13,480 bases of DNA, from positions 1 through 13,480 of the forward strand of contig PLNZ01000316.1 of assembly GCA_003142915.1 (NCBI GenBank), in the 5' to 3' direction. This DNA is from Ignavibacteriales bacterium (GTDB taxonomy: Bacteria; Bacteroidota; Ignavibacteria; Ignavibacteriales; Ignavibacteriaceae). The position numbers were made by a program, and so were the translations under genes. Position 1 is the stretch's first letter. Each line of letters begins with the position of its first letter. Below the pieces are notes generated by a model that was given only the letters and a program-made list of their open reading frames with translations, had not been told where the DNA came from and ran no database searches. This document shows positions 1-7,042 of this stretch, one piece after another.

Positions 1-734
1 GAAAATATTGCCCCCACTACAAAATAAGGACCAAATATGGTACTGTGCCAGCCCGGTTGTAATGTCATTGAAAATATCCATGAAATTACAGTATGCACGG
101 AAATTGCGATTGGAATAACCATAATCATAAGAATATTTATAGCTCTTTCCAATACATGCTTCTGTCTCTCTGTACCTTCATAACCCCAGGAAAGTATTGT
201 GTATAGCTTATTGAATCTACCCCCTCTATCCCGGAGAAGTGCTATATCCGGTATTAATGGTAAATAAAGATAAATAGTGGAAGCAGTGAAATAGGCTGTA
301 ATGCTGGTTAGATCCCAGAGTAGTGGTGATTGTAATCTGCCTCTTTCAAATATATTCAGTATTCTGTCCGGTCTGCCAAGATCAATTATTGGATGCAGCC
401 CGCCAATTAAAAGTACAATTCCTGTTATGACTTCTGCCATCCTGGTTATAGGACGTCTCCATTCAGCTTTAGATAAACGAAGAATTGCTGAAATTAATGT
501 TCCGGCATGTGAAATTCCAATAAAGAATACAAAACTAATAATATAAAATCCCCAGGTAACAGGTTCATTCATACCGGTCACCCCGAGTCCGAAAATAAAC
601 TGCCGGATATACATAACAACGCCAAACATAAACACGGTTAATAAAGCCGCCGCTAAAACATAAAAACCTTTGCCGGTTTGATATATTGGTCTGAATAATA
701 TTTCATCTTCATCAAGAATCTGATGATTATCCAT
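1..734 (-). CDS. NrfD/PsrC-family membrane quinone subunit, ActC-like (3' end cut by window edge)
   Basis: Polytopic inner-membrane subunit that would exchange electrons between the quinone pool and the Fe-S subunit encoded just upstream. The 244 visible residues begin at the ATG at 734, which has an AAAGG about 8 nt upstream, and run off the left edge. The family is usually about 400-480 residues, so roughly half is present. Hydrophobic segments lie near residues 24-46, 60-82, 98-118, 140-160 and 198-222. Hallmarks of the ActC/NrfD group are PVTWGFYI (58-65), the SHAGTLISAIL stretch (76-86), LHPIIDLGRP (113-122), and SVHTVISW followed by PGWHSTIFGPYF (212-238). These resemble ActC of alternative complex III more than the shorter NrfD proteins. 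It lies 33 bp after the Fe-S gene in the same operon. The family call is firm; the assignment to an ACIII-like complex is inference. Confidence 0.9.
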   Translation of the reverse strand, partial: MDNHQILDEDEILFRPIYQTGKGFYVLAAALLTVFMFGVVMYIRQFIFGLGVTGMNEPVTWGFYIISFVFFIGISHAGTLISAILRLSKAEWRRPITRMAEVITGIVLLIGGLHPIIDLGRPDRILNIFERGRLQSPLLWDLTSITAYFTASTIYLYLPLIPDIALLRDRGGRFNKLYTILSWGYEGTERQKHVLERAINILMIMVIPIAISVHTVISWIFSMTLQPGWHSTIFGPYFVVGAIF

Positions 735-767
735 CTTAAAAACCTTTATTATTTAAATTGAAAATCT

Positions 768-1457
768 TCACTCGGCTTTAGCGCTGAGATAGTAAACTTT
801 GGGCTTGGTTCCAAGTTCCTCCTGCAGGGTAAACTTTCTGTAGTCATTTATCAGTTTAAAGACCTGGCTGTGAGGATCGTCTAAATCTCCGAAATAAATT
901 GCATGCGCTGCACAGACTTCTATACAGGCAGGGATATAATCACCTTCCTGCAATTTTCTGTGCTCGGACTTAGCTTTTTCCCTTGCTGCTTGTAAACGGT
1001 GAATACAGAATGTGCATTTCTCAACTACACCTTTGGGTCGAACAGAAACATCGGTATTATAGCACTTTTCGTTTTCGATCTGTTGTTCATCCTTAAGCCA
1101 ATTGAAAGTTTTGGCGGAATATGGACAATTTGCCATACAATATCTGCAGCCTATACATTGAGGATAAATCTGTGCAACAATTCCGTCATCTCGTTTATAA
1201 GTTGCCCGAACAGGACAAACTTTTGTACAAGGAGGTTCATCGCATTGAAGGCAAAGCATCGGAATTTTTGTAGGTCTTATGTCAGGATAAGCTCCTTCGA
1301 AATTAGAATCAAACAGCTTCATCCAGAACATAGTTCTGCCCAAAGCTGCATTTTCTTTTGAAACTATCTGAACATTATTTTCAAGCTTACATGCGGTAAT
1401 ACAAGCCTCACATTGAGTGCATTTGTTAAGATCTATTACCATTCCATATTTAGGCAT
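768..1457 (-). CDS. Four-cluster [4Fe-4S] ferredoxin subunit of a molybdoenzyme complex (ActB2/PsrB/DmsB-like)
   Basis: Electron-transfer subunit of 229 residues, expected to carry electrons between the molybdopterin subunit and the NrfD-type membrane subunit. All sixteen cluster cysteines are visible in four groups: C13/16/19/23, C69/72/77/81, C101/104/107/111 and C148/151/178/182. Outside the cysteines it resembles the C-terminal Fe-S half of ActB from alternative complex III: KENAALGRTMFWMKLF (34-49), a VRPKGVVEKCTFC stretch (139-151) and the GTKPKVYYLS tail (216-225). In canonical ActB, as I recall the family, the third group lacks one cysteine and forms a [3Fe-4S] cluster; here C104 is present. 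There is no signal peptide, so it is probably exported together with the Tat-targeted partner. The ATG at 1457 has AGGAG five bases upstream and overlaps the end of the upstream gene by 8 bp, which implies translational coupling. Confidence 0.95.
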   Translation of the reverse strand: MPKYGMVIDLNKCTQCEACITACKLENNVQIVSKENAALGRTMFWMKLFDSNFEGAYPDIRPTKIPMLCLQCDEPPCTKVCPVRATYKRDDGIVAQIYPQCIGCRYCMANCPYSAKTFNWLKDEQQIENEKCYNTDVSVRPKGVVEKCTFCIHRLQAAREKAKSEHRKLQEGDYIPACIEVCAAHAIYFGDLDDPHSQVFKLINDYRKFTLQEELGTKPKVYYLSAKAE

Positions 1458-3717
1458 AAATACTCCTGCTTTCAGTTCCGGTCATTTTATTTTCATTTGT
1501 CATTATCTGTGCAGAAGAAGGCGAATCTCCTGGTGAAGCTGATATAATCTCCACTAATGTTTCAGAGAAAGCAGCCTTGCCGGTTTGTTTATCGGATAAA
1601 TCATCCAAATAAGCTAACGGGTTAACTCCGCAATTATCTCCAAAATCAGCGTGCCCCAGTCCAAACGGAACATCAAGATTTCCGGGCATAACAGCCGGAT
1701 TATGAATTAAGATTGCAGTAAATTTTCCTTTGTTTGTTCTTAATACTACTTTGCTTCGATTGTTTACAGAAAACTTGCGGGCAGTATCAGGATTAATTTC
1801 TGCCCATAGTTCATAGAATACCGACCAATTGCTGCCAAACTGTTCTACTAAAACAGGGTAGATGCTCATGCTCCCTTTGTAATCCAAATTTTTCCTGAAA
1901 ATATTAAGATGTAGGTTGTTGTTGGGTAAAGAATATAACGAACTCTTCGGTAAGAGTGAGCCTTTATTGAATATTTGTTTAAAATCAATTTTAGGGTTAT
2001 AAGATTCCTTATCGGCAAACGGATTCCACCAGCCTCCGGCTTCAAGCAGGCTGTCCCAAAAATCGTCGAAGCTTGAGTACTGCTCAGTGTTCCACCCGAT
2101 CTTTCGTAAACCTTTTTCAATTGCAGTCGGTTTACTCTGCCCCATTAGAATACCTTCACGGTTGGAATATATTTTATTAGCGGCTTGCTTTATATAATCG
2201 GAGTAATTCTGGAAAGGAAGTTTAATGCCTGGTTTAAGATCTTTCATTAAAGAAATTAGTATATCGCCTGTATCAACCGTGTTAAAAAATTGGCTTACAA
2301 CTGGCTGTCGTATTGTTATGGCAGGTATGCCCATCGATTCATCGAATAATAGATCAATTTTTTCAAAATCATCATGATCCGGAATAATAAGATGAGCAAA
2401 TGAGGAAGTTTCATCAACAAAAGAAGAAAAGCTTACAATAAAAGGAATTGAGCTTAATTGTTTTTTCAACGCTTCCTGCCCGGGGTTATTGAAAACAAAA
2501 TTACTGCCTGAAATGATTAAAGCTTGAATGGATTCGTTTCCGGAAAGCCGTTCTTTCAGCTTTGCGAAGGAAATATTTTCAATGGATTCATTATCTTTCC
2601 CCAGCATTGATGAGAAAAAATTATCCTTAATTTTGCCGAAGCCTCTAAAACCCTTCAGCGCATTCAGGGCTATTATAGCTGAAGCATTTTGGGTACCGTT
2701 TGAATTATAAAGTACAGCCTCATCAAAATAAGCGGCGGGCGCAGAAGCATTCTCGAACTCTCTGCCTATTTGTAAAATTTTATCGGAAGGTACGCCTGTT
2801 AACTCTTGTACTTTATCAGGGTAGTAATTGTCCAATACATATTGTCTAAAATCGTTGAATCCTGAAAAATACTTCCCGGTAAAATTTTTATCATACTTTT
2901 CATCCCTCAAAAGGACATAGGCAATTCCCAGTGCAAGATATTCAAATGAAACAGGAAGAAGAGGAATCCAATCGTCAGACTTTGCTATGCCCGGAGTCAG
3001 CTTTGGCTGAACGGAAGTGATCTTAAATCCTTTTGACCTGTGCTCATTTATCTTGCGTGTATAATAAAGAGGATTGTTTGAAATCTCAGCCATTTGCGAA
3101 CCGAAATTCAGCAGGTAGTCACATTTGTCAAAGTCAATAAAATCTGGCGCATCAACGGAAATATTTTTGTACGGAAAAGAGCTGGCGGTTCTGAAGTTAT
3201 CAAGAATAAGATTTTTAAAGCCAATTTCTTCCGAAAATTTATTAAACATACCTGCCCTAAGTCTTGATTCGGTTTGAGTAACCAGGAAAACATCATCGTG
3301 CTTATTTTGAGAAATAATTTTTTTCAATTCATCCGAAAGTATTTTGTATGCTTCATCGTATGATATGGGGACAAACTCGCCGTTAACATTTTTTACCGGA
3401 CCGGTCAGACGGGAAGGATGATATATACTTGCAACTGATACGAGCCCCATTGAACATATCCCCCCTTCATTTACAGGCGAGAGAGGATTGCCGAAAACCT
3501 GGATAGGAAAATTATCTATGAGACGTACCTTCAAGCTGCAGCCCCCGGGACACTTTGTACATGCAGTAAGCTTCCAGGATTCTATTCTCGGACCGGAATA
3601 AAGAACCGCTTCCATAGATTTGGGAAGCTTCATCATCGCTCCGGCTGCACCGCCAAGAGCAAGTCCCGCTAAAGAACCGCCTATAAGTTTCATAAAATCG
3701 CGTCTATTAATTTCCAT
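1450..3717 (-). CDS. Tat-exported molybdopterin oxidoreductase, catalytic subunit (Psr/ActB1-like)
   Basis: Large subunit (755 residues) of a complex iron-sulfur molybdoenzyme. The N-terminus NRRDFMKLIGG (4-14) followed by a Gly/Ala-rich hydrophobic stretch is a twin-arginine signal, so the protein should act in the periplasm. Cysteines 53, 56, 60 and 88 (C-x2-C-x3-C-x27-C) form the proximal [4Fe-4S] site found in real molybdoenzymes of the Psr/Ttr group. The middle of the protein has molybdopterin-oxidoreductase features (for example DYLLNFGSQ at 200-208 and ALIISGSNF in the second half). The last ~130 residues look like a dinucleotide-binding domain (WAEINPDTARKF, FGLGHADFGDNCG). Length matches PsrA-like proteins. 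I see no clear cysteine or selenocysteine metal ligand; D173 or a nearby serine might serve. AGGAG lies ~10 nt before the ATG. The substrate is unknown. Confidence 0.9.
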   Translation of the reverse strand: MEINRRDFMKLIGGSLAGLALGGAAGAMMKLPKSMEAVLYSGPRIESWKLTACTKCPGGCSLKVRLIDNFPIQVFGNPLSPVNEGGICSMGLVSVASIYHPSRLTGPVKNVNGEFVPISYDEAYKILSDELKKIISQNKHDDVFLVTQTESRLRAGMFNKFSEEIGFKNLILDNFRTASSFPYKNISVDAPDFIDFDKCDYLLNFGSQMAEISNNPLYYTRKINEHRSKGFKITSVQPKLTPGIAKSDDWIPLLPVSFEYLALGIAYVLLRDEKYDKNFTGKYFSGFNDFRQYVLDNYYPDKVQELTGVPSDKILQIGREFENASAPAAYFDEAVLYNSNGTQNASAIIALNALKGFRGFGKIKDNFFSSMLGKDNESIENISFAKLKERLSGNESIQALIISGSNFVFNNPGQEALKKQLSSIPFIVSFSSFVDETSSFAHLIIPDHDDFEKIDLLFDESMGIPAITIRQPVVSQFFNTVDTGDILISLMKDLKPGIKLPFQNYSDYIKQAANKIYSNREGILMGQSKPTAIEKGLRKIGWNTEQYSSFDDFWDSLLEAGGWWNPFADKESYNPKIDFKQIFNKGSLLPKSSLYSLPNNNLHLNIFRKNLDYKGSMSIYPVLVEQFGSNWSVFYELWAEINPDTARKFSVNNRSKVVLRTNKGKFTAILIHNPAVMPGNLDVPFGLGHADFGDNCGVNPLAYLDDLSDKQTGKAAFSETLVEIISASPGDSPSSAQIMTNENKMTGTESRSIYA

Positions 3718-3770
3718 TCAAAAAAATCTCCTTTGAAGCATTACTTTTTTTTATCATAGTTATTAAATCA

Positions 3771-4283
3771 TTAATGATGGCAGTTGCCGCAGTCGGTTGT
3801 TATTCCTTTGTCTTCGTGACAATTAAAACATAATTGCATTTCTATCGGGTTGTAATTTTTCAGTTCCGGTGAAGTTTGTTCACTCATATAGCCATGGCAG
3901 ACAGTACAGTCCAGCTTCCCAAGATTAACATGCCTTTTATGTGAGAAGTAAACGTAATCGGGAAGGTTATAATATGTCCGCCATTGTATTGTCTTATTGT
4001 TTTTTACAATTTGATAAATTACCGTTTCTCTTTCTGAGGAAGGATTTATCAAAGTAGAATGGCACATGCTGCAATAATCTGTGTTAGGTATACCGGCACG
4101 CATTTGAGTCTCAGCGCCGCGATGACAGTTCACGCATTTTATTTTGTGCTCTTTTGTATGAACGTAATGGCTGAATGACACAGTGGCAAATTCTTCGTGT
4201 TGTGATGGACGGTTGGAAAAAAAATAATAGCTGGCAGCAAAGCAAATTAATGAAAGAAGGGAAATAAGTATTTTATTTTTCAT
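3771..4283 (-). CDS. Pentaheme cytochrome c, ActA-like
   Basis: Exported multiheme cytochrome of 170 residues with five CXXCH sites at 50-54, 71-75, 126-130, 152-156 and 165-169. The first 22 residues (KNKILISLLSLICFAASYYFF) form an uncleaved anchor or signal sequence, so the heme domain should face the periplasm. Spacing and non-heme motifs match ActA of alternative complex III: FSHYVH (37-42), an RAGIP stretch between hemes 1 and 2 (62-66), NLPDYVYFSHKRHV (106-119) before heme 3, and an IEMQLCFNCH segment at heme 4. The extra histidines in FSHYVH and FSHKRH are likely distal heme ligands. It would pass electrons between the monoheme cytochrome and the molybdoenzyme complex. The Shine-Dalgarno signal is weak: an AGGA is about 20 nt upstream and nothing good is nearer. 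The gene sits 53 bp before the molybdoenzyme gene. Confidence 0.92.
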   Translation of the reverse strand: MKNKILISLLSLICFAASYYFFSNRPSQHEEFATVSFSHYVHTKEHKIKCVNCHRGAETQMRAGIPNTDYCSMCHSTLINPSSERETVIYQIVKNNKTIQWRTYYNLPDYVYFSHKRHVNLGKLDCTVCHGYMSEQTSPELKNYNPIEMQLCFNCHEDKGITTDCGNCHH

Positions 4284-4323
4284 TACGTTTTGTTCTGTTA
4301 ATTCCTAATGTTTAGATTCAATC

Positions 4324-4370
4324 CAACTCAGCGGATTAATCATACAAATTAGATTAAGTCCGCTGTGTTG
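4324..4370 (-). other. Long intergenic hairpin inside the respiratory operon
   Basis: An inverted repeat lies in the 107-bp gap between the monoheme and pentaheme cytochrome genes. Arm 4324-4341 pairs with 4352-4370: sixteen to seventeen base pairs, one T/T mismatch (4328/4366), one bulged G (4358) and a 10-nt loop (4342-4351). No T-run follows on either strand, so it is not a classical terminator. An RNA-processing or stabilising stem within the operon transcript is the likelier reading. Confidence 0.6.
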
Positions 4371-4390
4371 AAGTTTAAACAATTCATAGG

Positions 4391-4852
4391 TTACTTATCA
4401 AGTGACCGCAGATATTCCAGCACTGCTCTTGCATCGTTCTGCTTTAATTTCTGATCCTTCATCTTAGGAACTTTTTTCCACTGCTGAATCAGATTTATTA
4501 CATTAGGATCTTGCTTTTGCATTTCGGCGGTATTCATTAGATAGTTCATAATGAAAATAGGTGATAAAGTTTTTGTAACTCCACGCAGAGCGGGAGCTAA
4601 GTTTATATCATCTATATCATGGCATGCAGAACATTTATCGTTAAATATTGAAATGCCTTTATCAACCAGTTTTGGGTCAATACTGCCCAGCTTAACTTCT
4701 TTCACCGGCCCGATACCTTTATCCTCCAACTGAGAAGAGTTTTTCTTTTGCTGTTCCGCTGGCGTTATAAGCATAGAATTGTTCGCTTCAAATCCACAAA
4801 GACTAATGAAGGAGATGAAGAATACAAATTGAATTATTGAACTTATTTTCAT
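4391..4852 (-). CDS. Small monoheme cytochrome c (class I), periplasmic
   Basis: Class I cytochrome c of 153 residues. The heme site is CSACH (74-78), and the probable axial Met is M131 in KVPKMKDQKL. It is followed by a NDARAVLEYLRSLDK helix (139-153) typical of the C-terminus of soluble cytochromes c. The first ~20 residues form a hydrophobic signal. A cysteine (C19) follows but lacks a good lipobox, so a lipoprotein is possible rather than shown. Residues 25-60 are a polar linker. I chose the ATG at 4852 because it has GGAG seven bases upstream and a signal peptide follows at once. The longer reading from 4909 would overlap the barrel gene's end and put a charged extension before the signal. 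Position and size fit a shuttle between the outer-membrane cytochrome and the pentaheme subunit, or an ActE-like subunit. Confidence 0.88.
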   Translation of the reverse strand: MKISSIIQFVFFISFISLCGFEANNSMLITPAEQQKKNSSQLEDKGIGPVKEVKLGSIDPKLVDKGISIFNDKCSACHDIDDINLAPALRGVTKTLSPIFIMNYLMNTAEMQKQDPNVINLIQQWKKVPKMKDQKLKQNDARAVLEYLRSLDK

Positions 4853-4893
4853 TTTTTTCTCCAAAGATTTTATTATTGAATAATATTTTACAA

Positions 4894-6276
4894 TTAAAAA
4901 ACAAACCATCCCATTAAATATAATGTATTATTGTCGGATGCATTCCTGCCGAAGCCATCGTAATTGATAGTGTCGCCGTTGAATTGATTGTACAAAATAT
5001 ATTGAACGGCAAACTGAGTATTAAGCCAGGGTATAAATGTTAATTGCAATAATTCGCCGCTGCTGTTTGGTGTAGCGTTATTACTTCCGGTAACGGCATT
5101 AGCAGTATAAAGGATTGCATCGCTTGAACCGCTGGTTAAAAAGTATCCCGCTGACAAAGCAGCATATTCCGGAAAATTATATGTAGCATCGATTTTAAAT
5201 GAACCAAGATTATTGCTTGCATTGGCTGAACCGCCTGCGTTGTATGCAGCATCCAGATTCTGTTTTTCGGCTATGTAAGCAGTATGTAAAATCAACGTAC
5301 CTCCGTTGTCAAGATTTTTTTCATACTGAGCGTCAAATCCTATATCGGTATATTTATTTGTCAAGCCGGTTATTCCTGAAGGATACAATTCTGAGTATAG
5401 ACCGAAAGTCCCGACTTCTAAATATTGGTCCTGCCATTGATGTTGAAGTGCAAGTCTCCAGTATGGCGATACTCCTTTAATATTACCGGTCCATGATGAA
5501 TCAGGCGGATAAGCAGCGCCCTGCGGAGTAGAATGATAAAAAGAGATTTCCGCATAAATTAATTTGTCGTATAAGGCATATGCGCCCAAGTCTGCGACAT
5601 TTCCAGAGGCTAACTGCAGCAGTGTAGCGGCAGAGGGCGAAGGTACTGAACTTGACGTAGCATAAGGAAAACCCCAAACCGGTGTAGTGTTCCAGACATC
5701 CTGCAATGTGGGGTTGTTATTTAATGTTAATCCATAAAGCAAATTGTTAGAATCAAGAGTAGTATGATTTGCATATCTGACATCTATCATATCAAGACCA
5801 AAAGTTCCAACGGTTGGATCGTATGTTACTTGAAGATAGGTGCCGATTCTTGGAGTTATTTCGCCGGAAACAAACAGGCTGATCTGTTGAGGCAATTGCG
5901 CAAAGGGACTACTTGTTCCGGGAACGGCTTTATTAATAGATGAGTAAGAGGTCATTATCATTGCAGACAACGGAAGCGAATTTAAAATTTTCAGGTTAGT
6001 ACGCTCGCTGTCCGGCGACACCGCTTCTATCGTTTCAGCACTAGTCAATGTATAGCCGTTCATTTTAAACATTCTGCCGAATGAATTAAGTGCGGGGAAT
6101 GTATAATGACAGTAATTACACGAAAGATTTGTTTGCCTGGCAAAACTTGGTGTGGCATACTCCTGGGAACTGATAATTGCTATTAATATTCCAGTCAGAG
6201 CTGCAATTAACAAAGCGTGGCTTCTTTTTTTGTTAGAGACAAATTTTTTTAAAAAAACAGAAATTCTTGATTTCAT
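4894..6276 (-). CDS. Outer-membrane porin-cytochrome fusion (Cyc2-like): N-terminal CXXCH plus beta-barrel
   Basis: Protein of 460 residues. A basic N-terminus and hydrophobic stretch (residues 21-36) form a signal ending near ATPSFA (41-46). Immediately after comes one heme site, CNYCH (53-57), inside the segment PSFARQTNLSC, then FPALNSFGRMFKMNGYTLT (60-78). This segment is characteristic of porin-cytochrome proteins, including the Cyc2 Fe(II) oxidases of iron-oxidising bacteria. The remaining ~370 residues alternate polar and hydrophobic residues, are rich in Tyr, Asn, Gly and Ser with turns, and end in WFVF with a terminal Phe, as in outer-membrane barrels. Length is within the Cyc2 range. 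The ATG at 6276 has AGGAG eight bases upstream. It begins the operon, with the cytochrome c gene 41 bp downstream. The porin-cytochrome call is likely; Fe(II) as substrate is only a hypothesis, since the N-terminal motif also occurs in uncharacterised relatives. Confidence 0.8.
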   Translation of the reverse strand: MKSRISVFLKKFVSNKKRSHALLIAALTGILIAIISSQEYATPSFARQTNLSCNYCHYTFPALNSFGRMFKMNGYTLTSAETIEAVSPDSERTNLKILNSLPLSAMIMTSYSSINKAVPGTSSPFAQLPQQISLFVSGEITPRIGTYLQVTYDPTVGTFGLDMIDVRYANHTTLDSNNLLYGLTLNNNPTLQDVWNTTPVWGFPYATSSSVPSPSAATLLQLASGNVADLGAYALYDKLIYAEISFYHSTPQGAAYPPDSSWTGNIKGVSPYWRLALQHQWQDQYLEVGTFGLYSELYPSGITGLTNKYTDIGFDAQYEKNLDNGGTLILHTAYIAEKQNLDAAYNAGGSANASNNLGSFKIDATYNFPEYAALSAGYFLTSGSSDAILYTANAVTGSNNATPNSSGELLQLTFIPWLNTQFAVQYILYNQFNGDTINYDGFGRNASDNNTLYLMGWFVF

Positions 6277-6290
6277 GCTGTAACTCCTGA

Positions 6291-6386
6291 TTATTTGATT
6301 AATAAATTTCCCGATATATTTATATAGTAAAAACGGCTAAGGTTGGAATAAAGTGGCTTGCTTAAACAGTTCAATCTTAATTTCAT
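6291..6386 (-). CDS. Possible 31-residue leader ORF upstream of the respiratory operon
   Basis: A short frame starts at an ATG at 6386 with GAGGA about 7 nt upstream, as good as the site of the real genes here. It encodes a basic, fairly hydrophobic peptide beginning MKLRLNCLSKPLYS. Its TAA (6291-6293) is 14 bp before the porin-cytochrome ATG and next to that gene's AGGAG. It is in a different frame from the barrel, so it is not an N-terminal extension. A leader peptide or coupling ORF would fit. Chance is also plausible at this length, and no similarity is recognised. Confidence 0.3.
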   Translation of the reverse strand: MKLRLNCLSKPLYSNLSRFYYINISGNLLIK

Positions 6387-6783
6387 AAAATGTTCCTCGC
6401 TCTAATTAATAAATAAAATTAATTCCTTTGCAAAAACACATATTGCATTTTATAAAAGTCAGGAGAGTATATCCTCAATAGAATGAAAATAAAAAAATTA
6501 ATGATTCACAAATAATATTCCTGGCTAAATGAAATTATTGCCGCCGGAATTACTTAAGAAAATTCTTATTTTTTTAATTTTAATTTTATAAAAAAAAAGA
6601 ATAAATCAAATAAAATTGTAAAAAAATATCAGCAAATAGTAATGTGAAATTATCATATTTGAGAACTCATAAAAATTCTTCCTGCTTTGAAGAAATACAT
6701 CATTGCCTAAAATACTACTAAAATAGCTCATATTTAATATTAATTATTTAGTAAAATAAAATGTAAGTAATTTCAGCAATGTA
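6387..6783. other. AT-rich spacer upstream of the respiratory operon
   Basis: No convincing gene is seen. The stretch is very AT-rich and should contain the promoter of the minus-strand operon, but I cannot place one with confidence. Inverted repeats visible are 6404-6410 with 6418-6424 (seven bases, seven-base loop), 6555-6560 with 6563-6568 (TAAGAA/TTCTTA, operator-like), and 6562-6575 with 6590-6602, an all-AT stem with one bulge. All could occur by chance in such AT-rich DNA. Confidence 0.4.
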
Positions 6784-7017
6784 CTACTTTTCTAAACCGG
6801 GCAATTCTTTTACACGCTCATCATCAAATTGTGTATCGGGCCAAGTAAATTCACTAATATAATTTTCACCGACATTTTTACAATCATTGTCAACGATAAC
6901 AATTTTCTGATTTGCGTTGCAGCTATATACTTCTATGATTATGCCTTTCTCAATAACATGTATGATATATCTAATAATTATATAGGGAAGTAACCTTGGG
7001 GATAAAAACGAATGGCG
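6784..7017 (-). pseudogene. Start-less open frame downstream of the MFS gene, probable gene remnant
   Basis: A frame of 77 codons runs from just after a stop at 7018-7020 to a TAG at 6784-6786 with no ATG, GTG or TTG start in frame. The last ~50 residues look like real protein, with segments such as EKGIIIEVYSCN, QKIVIVDND, ENYISEFTWPDTQF and a KELPGLEK end, but I do not recognise the family. The upstream part is Ile-rich and less protein-like. It reads as the 3' end of a gene that lost its beginning, or a gene interrupted by a frameshift near 6960, where an ATG in another frame opens only six codons. It lies 25 bp after the exporter gene on the same strand. Confidence 0.35.
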
Positions 7018-7042
7018 TTAAAAGCGGCGGGGGTAAATTTGT

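Noticed and set aside
301..546. Plus-strand frame of 81 codons
   Set aside because: It lies antisense to the NrfD-type gene, whose translation shows clear family motifs; no ribosome binding site or recognisable protein.
999..1361. Plus-strand frame of 120 codons
   Set aside because: Antisense to the Fe-S subunit gene; its cysteine-rich look comes from the opposite strand's cluster motifs.
1866..2120. Second minus-strand frame inside the molybdoenzyme gene
   Set aside because: Wholly nested out of frame in a gene with strong domain evidence; no independent signals.
4853..4909. Upstream ATG giving the monoheme cytochrome 19 extra residues
   Set aside because: The extension overlaps the barrel gene, precedes the signal peptide and lacks a ribosome binding site, while the ATG at 4852 has GGAG at good spacing.
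6555..6602. AT-only inverted repeats as a terminator
   Set aside because: The stem has no G-C core beyond one or two pairs and lies in very AT-rich DNA, so chance pairing is expected.
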